Below, piece after piece: positions 58,309 to 64,000 of a stretch of DNA of 64,000 nucleotides (its first letter is position 1; each line of letters starts with the position of its first letter). This DNA is from Variovorax sp. OK212. GTDB taxonomy: Bacteria; Pseudomonadota; Gammaproteobacteria; Burkholderiales; Burkholderiaceae_C. Below the pieces are notes generated by a model. It did no database searches. It had not been told where the DNA came from and saw only the letters and a program-made list of their open reading frames with translations. Where the stretch lies: contig NZ_FOLP01000003.1 of NCBI RefSeq assembly GCF_900112425.1, positions 248,001 through 312,000 on the forward strand, given 5' to 3'. The position numbers and the translations under genes are program-made.

Positions 58309-59925
58309 ATGCAACACGACAAGATCCTCATCCTCGACTTCGGCTCGCAAGTCACCCAGCTGATCGCACGCCGCGTGCGCGAAGCGCATGTGCTGAGCGA
58401 AGTGCACCCCTGCGACGTCACCGACGAATGGGTGCGCGAATACGCCGCCGACGGCCACCTGAAGGGCGTGATCCTTTCGGGCAGCCACGCCAGCGTGTAC
58501 GAGGAAACCACCGACAAGTGCCCGCAGGCCGTGTTCGATCTCGGCGTGCCCGTGCTGGGCATCTGCTACGGCATGCAGACCATGGCGCACCAGTTGGGCG
58601 GCAAGGTCGAGGGCGGCCACAAGCGCGAGTTCGGCTTTGCGGCCGTGCGCGCCCACGGCCACACCGCGCTGCTGAAGGACATCGCCGACTTCACCACGCC
58701 CGAAGGCCACGGCATGCTCAACGTGTGGATGAGCCACGGCGACAAGGTCACCGAGCTGCCGCCGGGCTTCAAGCTCATGGCCAGCACCGACAGCTGCCCC
58801 ATCGCCGGCATGGCCGACGAGGCGCGCCGCTACTACGGCGTGCAGTTTCACCCCGAAGTCACGCACACCGTGCAGGGCAAGGCGCTGATCGAGCGCTTCG
58901 TGCTGGGCATCTGCGAATCGAAGCCCGACTGGGTCATGCGCGACCACATCGCCGAAGCCGTGCAGAAGATCCGCGAGCAGGTGGGTGACGAAGAAGTCAT
59001 CCTCGGCCTGTCGGGCGGTGTCGATTCGAGCGTGGCCGCCGCGCTCATCCACCGCGCCATCGGCGACCAGCTGACCTGCGTGTTCGTCGACCACGGCCTG
59101 CTGCGCCTGAACGAGGGCGACCTGGTCATGGAGATGTTCGAGGGCAAGCTCAATGCGAAGGTGATTCGCGTCGACGCCAGCGACCTGTTCCTCGGCAAGC
59201 TCGCCGGCGTGAGCGACCCCGAAGCCAAGCGCAAGATCATCGGCGGCGAATTCGTCACCGTGTTCAAGCAGGAAGCAGCGAAGCTCAAGGCCGGCGACGG
59301 CGGCCACAAGGGCGCGACCTTCCTGGCGCAAGGCACCATCTACCCCGACGTCATCGAGTCCGGCGGTGCCAAGAGCAAGAAGGCCGTCACCATCAAGAGC
59401 CACCACAACGTGGGCGGCCTGCCCGAGCAGCTCGGCCTGAAGCTGCTCGAACCGCTGCGCGACCTGTTCAAGGACGAAGTGCGCGAACTCGGCGTGGCGC
59501 TCGGCCTGCCGCCCGAGATGGTGTACCGCCACCCGTTCCCCGGCCCGGGCCTGGGCGTGCGCATCCTGGGTGAAGTGAAGAAGGAATACGCCGACCTGCT
59601 GCGCCGCGCCGACGCGATCTTCATCGAGGAGCTGCGCAACTTCAAGGACGAGACCGGCAAGACCTGGTACGACCTCACGAGCCAGGCCTTCACCGTGTTC
59701 CTGCCCGTGAAGAGCGTGGGCGTGATGGGCGACGGCCGCACCTACGACTACGTGGTGGCACTGCGCGCCGTGCAGACCAGCGACTTCATGACCGCCGACT
59801 GGGCCGAGCTGCCGTACGCGCTGCTCAAGAAGGTGTCGGGCCGGATCATCAATGAAGTGCGCGGCATCAACCGCGTGACCTACGACGTCTCGAGCAAGCC
59901 ACCGGCGACGATCGAGTGGGAGTGA
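58309..59925 (+). CDS. guaA: GMP synthase (glutamine-hydrolysing) GuaA
   Basis: GuaA aminates XMP to GMP. The 538-aa protein has a class I glutamine amidotransferase domain (catalytic cysteine in [25 protein letters not shown]), the PP-loop [16 protein letters not shown] and the dimerisation domain ending in KPPATIEWE. The last 15 bases and the first base after the stop form the left copy of a 16-bp direct repeat, marking an insertion in its 3' end that keeps the coding sequence intact. Confidence 0.97.
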   Translation: MQHDKILILDFGSQVTQLIARRVREAHVLSEVHPCDVTDEWVREYAADGHLKGVILSGSHASVYEETTDKCPQAVFDLGVPVLGICYGMQTMAHQLGGKVEGGHKREFGFAAVRAHGHTALLKDIADFTTPEGHGMLNVWMSHGDKVTELPPGFKLMASTDSCPIAGMADEARRYYGVQFHPEVTHTVQGKALIERFVLGICESKPDWVMRDHIAEAVQKIREQVGDEEVILGLSGGVDSSVAAALIHRAIGDQLTCVFVDHGLLRLNEGDLVMEMFEGKLNAKVIRVDASDLFLGKLAGVSDPEAKRKIIGGEFVTVFKQEAAKLKAGDGGHKGATFLAQGTIYPDVIESGGAKSKKAVTIKSHHNVGGLPEQLGLKLLEPLRDLFKDEVRELGVALGLPPEMVYRHPFPGPGLGVRILGEVKKEYADLLRRADAIFIEELRNFKDETGKTWYDLTSQAFTVFLPVKSVGVMGDGRTYDYVVALRAVQTSDFMTADWAELPYALLKKVSGRIINEVRGINRVTYDVSSKPPATIEWE

Positions 59926-59926
59926 G
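59911..59926 (+). other. attL-like direct repeat in the guaA 3' end
   Basis: ATCGAGTGGGAGTGAG covers the last codons of guaA, including TGA. The same 16 bases occur at 63949-63964, bounding a 4-kb segment. Confidence 0.85.
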
Positions 59927-60229
59927 GGGTGCGGATAATATCTATATAAATCAACAACTTAGATCAAATTATGATGTCCGTGAACACGACATCGATGGTG
60001 CCTCTCGAGAGCTCTAAGCTGTTGAATGATTTGGGTTTTTTGTTGCAGCAAAGGCCCCTTCCTGAAGGAATCAGCGAAGCATGCAGCGCTACTTTCTGAC
60101 GGTATTTTTGACGGCATCCCGGCGTTGCTGGATTGACGCCGATCTTTTACCGCCATTCGCTCGTTCAGAACGAGACCCCGTACTGGCGCTGGAGGATGCT
60201 CCCAAGGAACTGCTGAAGCCGGAGAACAC
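59927..60229. other. Gene-poor left end of the island
   Basis: The region is AT-rich at first (about 59935-60000). It holds a possible 42-codon reading frame at 59971-60099 (MMSVNTTSMVPLES...) without a good ribosome-binding site. The paired octamers at 60097-60116 lie at its end. No convincing gene is seen. An integrase gene, usual at this position in guaA islands, is absent. Confidence 0.6.
60097..60116 (+). repeat. Left paired octamers (candidate integrase arm sites)
   Basis: TGACGGTA (60097-60104), TTTT, TGACGGCA (60109-60116). The spacing is the same 12-bp period and the same orientation as the pair at 63868-63887 near the other end. Confidence 0.65.
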
Positions 60230-60787
60230 GTGAGCATGGCCACGAGGAAAGCGCCGAGTTGGAGCGACGTCAAGGACAAGCTCGCCGACTTCGACCGCAC
60301 GGGATTGCTCGGCCTGGTGCAAGACCTCTACGCCGCCAACAAGGAAAACCAGGCCTTTTTGCATTCCCGGTTCGGTCTCGGCGGCGATCTGCTAAAGCCT
60401 TACACGACGACCATCGACCGCTGGTTGTGGCCAGACGTGTTCAAGAATCAGGACACCTCGGTCGCCAAGGCCAAGAAGGCCATTGCGGATTACAAGAAGG
60501 CCGCCGGCCAGCCAGAGGGCCTAGCCGAATTGATGGTGTTCTTCTGCGAGCGCGCGGCGGGCTTCAGTAGCGACGTCGGTTTGCAGGACGAGGGTTACTT
60601 CGACGCGCTGGTGCGGATGTTCGCACAGGCTTTGAAGATCATTGGTACGTTGCCCGAGGATCGTCGGTCCGGACTGCTAGGGCGCCTGGATGCTGTCCGA
60701 CACCTCGGCCACAACCTGGGCTACGGCGTCGGTGACGAGATGGACGAACTGCTGGTCGAACATGGATTCGATGGCGGACCGCGATGA
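60230..60787 (+). CDS. DUF6155-like hypothetical protein
   Basis: The 185-aa soluble protein is mostly helical and resembles the DUF6155 family (SDVKDKLADFDRTGLLGLVQDLYAANKENQAFLHSRF, VAKAKKAIADYKKA). GGAG five bases upstream favours the GTG at 60230; an ATG two codons on is the alternative. The stop overlaps the primase-helicase gene by 17 bp, so the two form one unit. Its role is unknown; it may be an accessory of the helicase system. Confidence 0.8.
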   Translation: MSMATRKAPSWSDVKDKLADFDRTGLLGLVQDLYAANKENQAFLHSRFGLGGDLLKPYTTTIDRWLWPDVFKNQDTSVAKAKKAIADYKKAAGQPEGLAELMVFFCERAAGFSSDVGLQDEGYFDALVRMFAQALKIIGTLPEDRRSGLLGRLDAVRHLGHNLGYGVGDEMDELLVEHGFDGGPR

Positions 60788-63137
60788 GCTCACCGCGCTG
60801 CGCGCGGAGAACAGCCGACTGATTGCGCTGCTCGAATCGCAGGGCATCGAATGGCGCGCAAATCCGCAGCCGTCGCCAACACCCGCTGATCCATCAAGGC
60901 TTTCCACCGACGAGAAGGTCGCCATCTTTCGACGGCTCTTCCGTGGCCGCACCGATGTGTTCCCCGTCCGATGGGAAAGCAAGACCACGGGAAAGTCGGG
61001 CTACGCGCCGGCGTGCGCGAACGAGTGGCGCGCCGGCGTGTGCGAGAAGCCGCGCATCAAGTGCGGAGACTGCGGCAATCGTCTGCTAGTCCCGCTGTCG
61101 GACATGGTGATCTACAACCACCTGGCCGGCAAGCACACGGTCGGGGTGTATCCGCTGTTGGAGGACGATAGCTGCCATTTCCTGGCCGTCGACTTCGACG
61201 AGGCCGAATGGCAGGACGATGCGCAGGCGTTCATGTTGTCTTGCGCGGAGCTGGGCGTACCGGCAGCGCTGGAGGTTTCGCGATCCGGCCAAGGCGCCCA
61301 TGCCTGGGTGTTTTTTGTCGGCCGCGTGTCGGCTCGTGATGCCCGCCGTCTGGGCACGGCCATCATCAGCCACACCTGCGCGCGCAAGCGGCAGCTCCAG
61401 CTCGCGTCCTACGACCGGCTGTTCCCGAACCAGGACACGATGCCCAAGGGCGGGTTTGGCAACCTGATCGCGCTGCCGCTGCAGAAAGGCCCGAGGGACA
61501 AAGGCTTCAGCGTGTTCGTCGATGCCGAGCTGCGTGCGTACCCGGACCAGTGGGCGTTGCTGGCCTCGATCCAGCTCATGGACGCGCACGACATCGAGCC
61601 GACCATCCTGCGTGCCACGGGTGGCGCCCATCCGCTGGACGTTACCTTCATTGATGACGAGGACTTGGCTACGCCGTGGATACGCCAGAGCACCGCGTCG
61701 AAGAAGCTGACGGGGTCGATGCCCCACTCGCTGACACTGACCCTGGCCAACCTGATCTACTTCGAAAAGGCGCAGCTTTCTCAGCCCCTGGCCAATCGCC
61801 TGATCCGCTTGGCGGCGTTCCAAAACCCCGAGTTCTACAAGGCGCAGGCGATGCGGATGTCAGTATGGGACAAGCCGCGTGTCATCGGCTGCGCCGAGAA
61901 CTTCCCGCAGCACATCGCGTTGCCCCGCGGATGTCTGGACGCTGCGCTGTCGCTGCTGCGGGGGAACGGCATCGCCTGCGACCTGCGAGACGAGCGCTTC
62001 AGCGGCCAGTCGTTGGACGTGTCGTTCGTCGGCAATCTGCGTCCAGATCAGGAGGCTGCTGTCGCCACGATGCTACCCTTTGATTCTGGCGTACTGTGCG
62101 CCCCAACAGCCTTCGGCAAGACGGTCACTGCCGCCGCGATGATCGCGCGCCGGGGCGTCAACACCCTGGTGCTGGTGCACCGCACCGAGCTGGCGAAGCA
62201 GTGGAAAGAGCGGCTGCAGACCTTTCTGGGTGTCGGTAAGGGCGTGGTTGGCACCATCGGCGGCGGCAAGGCCAAGCCGACCGGCAGGATCGACATTGCC
62301 GTGATGCAGTCCCTATCCCGCCGGGGGGAGGTGATGCCGCTTGTCGAGGACTACGGTCAGGTGATCGTCGACGAATGCCACCATGTCGGCGCAGTCTCCT
62401 TCGACGCAATCCTCAAGCGGACCAAGGCCAAATATGTGCTTGGCCTGACGGCGACCCCGATCCGTCGTGACGGCCAGCAGCCGATCATCTTCATGCAGTG
62501 CGGGCCGATCCGCCACACGGCGGCCACGCCGGCCAGAGCGCCGCACGACCTGGAGGTAGTGCCGCGGTCCCGCCATGTCCGGATCGATCTGCCGCAAGGT
62601 GCCGGCATCCAGGACGTCTTTCGGCATCTTGCCAATGATCAGGCCAGGACCGAGGCCATCGCCGCCGAGGTGCGCGACGCCTTCGCGCAGGGCCGCAAGG
62701 TGCTGGTTCTGACCGAGCGTACGGAGCACCTAGACGCCATCGAGGCAGTCCTCGGCGGCCTTGGGTCGGCACTATTCGTACTGCACGGCCGGATGTCCAG
62801 AAAGCAGCGTGCGGCGCTGGTGGCAAGCGTTGAAGCCCTGGCGCCCGGCGCGCCGCGCGCCCTCCTAGCGACCGGCAAGTTGGTCGGCGAGGGCTTTGAT
62901 CACCCTCCGTTGGACACGCTGGTTCTCGCCATGCCCGTGTCCTGGAAAGGCACACTGCAGCAGTACGCCGGGCGCCTGCACCGGGTGCACGCCAGCAAGA
63001 CCGACGTGAAGATCATCGATTTCGTGGACACCGGCCACCCGGCGTTGCTGCGTATGTGGGACAAGCGTCAGCGCGGCTACCGAGCGATGGGATATCGGAT
63101 TGAGGCCGGCACCGTGCCGAACGAAAGCCTGCTTTGA
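60771..63137 (+). CDS. TOTE-type primase-helicase (AEP primase fused to SF2 helicase)
   Basis: The 788-aa protein begins with a short coiled coil (ELTALRAENSRLIALLESQGIEW). An archaeo-eukaryotic primase-like domain follows, with a cysteine cluster (CANEW...GVCEKPRIKCGDCGN), the catalytic pair AVDFDE (D141, D143) and SRSGQGAHAW (H177). An SF2 helicase comes next: APTAFGKT (K450), DECHH (D534), LTATPIR, ATGKLVGEGFD and QYAGRLHR. This architecture is known from TOTE conflict systems, which are thought to act against invading DNA. The start MADRDELTAL is chosen from the coiled coil; an ATG at 60762 is possible. No separate nuclease gene is seen. Confidence 0.85.
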   Translation: MADRDELTALRAENSRLIALLESQGIEWRANPQPSPTPADPSRLSTDEKVAIFRRLFRGRTDVFPVRWESKTTGKSGYAPACANEWRAGVCEKPRIKCGDCGNRLLVPLSDMVIYNHLAGKHTVGVYPLLEDDSCHFLAVDFDEAEWQDDAQAFMLSCAELGVPAALEVSRSGQGAHAWVFFVGRVSARDARRLGTAIISHTCARKRQLQLASYDRLFPNQDTMPKGGFGNLIALPLQKGPRDKGFSVFVDAELRAYPDQWALLASIQLMDAHDIEPTILRATGGAHPLDVTFIDDEDLATPWIRQSTASKKLTGSMPHSLTLTLANLIYFEKAQLSQPLANRLIRLAAFQNPEFYKAQAMRMSVWDKPRVIGCAENFPQHIALPRGCLDAALSLLRGNGIACDLRDERFSGQSLDVSFVGNLRPDQEAAVATMLPFDSGVLCAPTAFGKTVTAAAMIARRGVNTLVLVHRTELAKQWKERLQTFLGVGKGVVGTIGGGKAKPTGRIDIAVMQSLSRRGEVMPLVEDYGQVIVDECHHVGAVSFDAILKRTKAKYVLGLTATPIRRDGQQPIIFMQCGPIRHTAATPARAPHDLEVVPRSRHVRIDLPQGAGIQDVFRHLANDQARTEAIAAEVRDAFAQGRKVLVLTERTEHLDAIEAVLGGLGSALFVLHGRMSRKQRAALVASVEALAPGAPRALLATGKLVGEGFDHPPLDTLVLAMPVSWKGTLQQYAGRLHRVHASKTDVKIIDFVDTGHPALLRMWDKRQRGYRAMGYRIEAGTVPNESLL

Positions 63138-63220
63138 TGCGCTGATGCAGATTCAGGTGCGCTTGAACTGCAGGGGGCGGGCAGGCCAATATAGGCGGCG
63201 CAGCATGGCCCTAAATATAG

Positions 63221-63238
63221 ACGTTGTATATACTTCGT
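63221..63238. promoter_or_regulatory. Operator-like dyad and -10 of the RHH/RelE operon
   Basis: The palindrome GTATATAC (63226-63233) lies inside ACG...CGT and overlaps a -10-like TATACT (63229-63234), 31 bases before the antitoxin start. No good -35 is seen. A ribbon-helix-helix antitoxin would bind such a dyad. Confidence 0.5.
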
Positions 63239-63264
63239 CAGTATCAGCGTTTCCGGAGCCGGTC

Positions 63265-63558
63265 ATGTCCAAAGAAGCAATGTTCACCATGAAGCTGGAG
63301 CCGGAGTTACGCGACGCGTTCATGGCCGAGGCCGAGGCCAGCCACCGCCCGGCGTCGCAGGTGGTGCGCGAGCTCATGCGCGAGTTCGTCGAGCGTCAAC
63401 GGCAGGCCCGTGAATACGACGCGTTCTTACGCGCCAAGGTCGACACGGCGCGCGCGCAAATCGTGTCCGGCCAATACACCAGTGACGCCGATGTCGAGGC
63501 CCGCGTTGCTGCCCGTCGCACTGCACTGCGGGCCAAGGCTGTCGGCACTGACGCATGA
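63265..63558 (+). CDS. Ribbon-helix-helix antitoxin
   Basis: The 97-aa protein starts with a MetJ/Arc-type fold (AMFTMKLEPELRDAFMAEAEASHRPASQVVRELMREFV). A C-terminal toxin-binding part follows (YDAFLRAKVDTARAQIVSGQYTSDADVEARVAARR), resembling ParD or RelB antitoxins. It overlaps the toxin ATG by 4 bp and probably represses its own promoter. Confidence 0.9.
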   Translation: MSKEAMFTMKLEPELRDAFMAEAEASHRPASQVVRELMREFVERQRQAREYDAFLRAKVDTARAQIVSGQYTSDADVEARVAARRTALRAKAVGTDA

Positions 63559-63839
63559 GGATCCTGTGGACCCTGTCCGCAGAGCAAGACCGCGCCGACA
63601 TCGTCGACTTCATCGCGCAGGACAACCCGCTCGCCGCCATTCGCATGGATGAGACTTTCTCGGCAGCTGTCGGGCGACTGGCCGATCACCCGCTGATGGG
63701 ACGGCCTGGACAGATTCCTGGCACCCGCGAGCTGATCCCGCACGAGAGTTATCGGCTGGTCTATGAGGTGCAGGCGGATACCGTCTGGATCCTGACCTTG
63801 GTGCATACCGCTCGCCTGTGGCCACGGACCCGGCCGTGA
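63555..63839 (+). CDS. RelE/ParE-family toxin
   Basis: The 94-aa protein has the RelE/ParE fold pattern (LWTLSAEQDRADIVDFIAQDNPLAAIRMDETF, LADHPLMGRPGQIPGTRELIPHESYRLVYEV, ILTLVHTARLWP). It is a gyrase or ribosome-dependent mRNA toxin; which one cannot be told. As the last gene of the island, it may stabilise the element by killing cells that lose it. Confidence 0.92.
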   Translation: MRILWTLSAEQDRADIVDFIAQDNPLAAIRMDETFSAAVGRLADHPLMGRPGQIPGTRELIPHESYRLVYEVQADTVWILTLVHTARLWPRTRP

Positions 63840-63867
63840 ACGGAGTTCAGAAAAAGCGCTCGGTTTT

Positions 63868-63887
63868 TGACGGTAGAAGTGACGGTA
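63868..63887 (+). repeat. Right paired octamers (candidate integrase arm sites)
   Basis: TGACGGTA (63868-63875), GAAG, TGACGGTA (63880-63887), 61 bases before the right direct repeat. Confidence 0.65.
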
Positions 63888-63948
63888 AAGTACGATGCCC
63901 CAACCCCTCAAAGCAAGCATCCATGGGGGTCTCCGGCCCTCGGAAACC

Positions 63949-63964
63949 ATCGAGTGGGAGTGAG
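63949..63964 (+). other. attR-like direct repeat (duplicate guaA end)
   Basis: This is the second copy of ATCGAGTGGGAGTGAG. In frame, the bases before it read LRPSETIEWE and stop, a substitute end for guaA, as expected when an element carries its own copy of the target 3' end. Confidence 0.85.
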
Positions 63965-63973
63965 TTGAAGCAC

Positions 63974-63996
63974 GGGCACGGCACGCCGCCGTGCCC
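63974..63996 (+). terminator. Hairpin after the island, probably the original guaA terminator
   Basis: GGGCACGGC-ACGCC-GCCGTGCCC is a perfect 9-bp stem ten bases past attR. The window ends before any T-run can be judged. Its place suggests that native chromosome resumes here. Confidence 0.55.
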
Positions 63997-64000
63997 TGGG

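Larger units (their letters stand above)
59926..63964. mobile_element. Integrase-less island in guaA (cis-mobilizable-like)
   Basis: The 4.04-kb insert is flanked by a 16-bp direct repeat of the guaA 3' end. Near both ends there are two TGACGGTA-type octamers at a 12-bp period. It carries a DUF6155-like gene, a TOTE-type primase-helicase and a RHH/RelE toxin-antitoxin pair. The first 170 bases are AT-rich, unlike the host. No integrase, transposase or relaxase gene is present. It may be a decayed element or one moved by an integrase in trans. guaA 3' ends are known integration sites for tyrosine-integrase islands. Confidence 0.8.

Noticed and set aside
59926..60229. Search for an integrase or its remnant next to guaA.
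   Set aside because: No RxxRY-type or other recombinase sequence could be found on either strand. A 42-codon frame at 59971 has no family resemblance.

Overview
The window is GC-rich chromosomal DNA of a betaproteobacterium, most likely Comamonadaceae and perhaps Variovorax. This is inferred from gene order and protein character (dapC-dapD-dapE-prmB; rimP-nusA-infB-rbfA-truB-typA; smpB/ratA/rnfH; lptFG divergent from pepA); no search could be run. About 60 kb is ordinary core genome. The last 4 kb is a foreign island inserted at the 3' end of guaA.

Layout. 1-7 kb (minus): a partial ABC-F ATPase, then prmB, dapE, pilU, dapD and dapC, which is lysine/diaminopimelate synthesis with a twitching-motility ATPase in the middle. 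7-14 kb: a divergent LysR regulator and quinone-reductase-like MDR enzyme, a DUF3829 lipoprotein, and a minus-strand string AAA+/M41 protease, argA, LysE exporter. 14.6-18.5 kb: hrpA. 18.6-23.7 kb (minus): a small membrane protein, an aminotransferase, cysB, cbiX-like, lptG and lptF. 23.7-27.5 kb (plus): pepA, holC, a small gene and a branched-chain amino-acid binding lipoprotein. 27.6-30.2 kb (minus): a lone receiver domain, a coiled-coil protein, tRNA-Ser(GGA), and a QmcA/NfeD membrane pair. 30.4-34.4 kb: a basic amino acid decarboxylase, a periplasmic ATP-dependent ligase (LigE type) and fabI. 34.5-41.3 kb: a YejABEF-type peptide importer and an MFS transporter. 41.3-49.8 kb: the translation and transcription operon rimP-nusA-infB-rbfA-truB-typA behind a promoter followed at once by a hairpin. 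50-55.9 kb: a one-TM protein with N-terminal repeats, an ECF sigma/anti-sigma pair flanked by two PF03640-type genes, smpB, ratA, rnfH and a DUF4124 gene. 56-60 kb: guaB and guaA separated by a Phd/VapC toxin-antitoxin pair.

Two places stand out. (1) The 12172-14232 gene encodes a soluble protein that joins an AAA+ domain resembling Clp/Hsp100 unfoldases to an FtsH-type M41 zinc peptidase; FtsH itself uses a different AAA clade and is membrane-anchored. (2) The segment 59926-63964 is bounded by a 16-bp direct repeat copied from the end of guaA. It has paired TGACGGTA-type octamers near each end and carries a DUF6155-like gene, a TOTE-type primase-helicase and a RHH/RelE toxin-antitoxin pair, but no integrase. 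It looks like a cis-mobilizable defence cassette or a decayed integrative element.

No CRISPR array, rRNA, transposase or integrase was seen.
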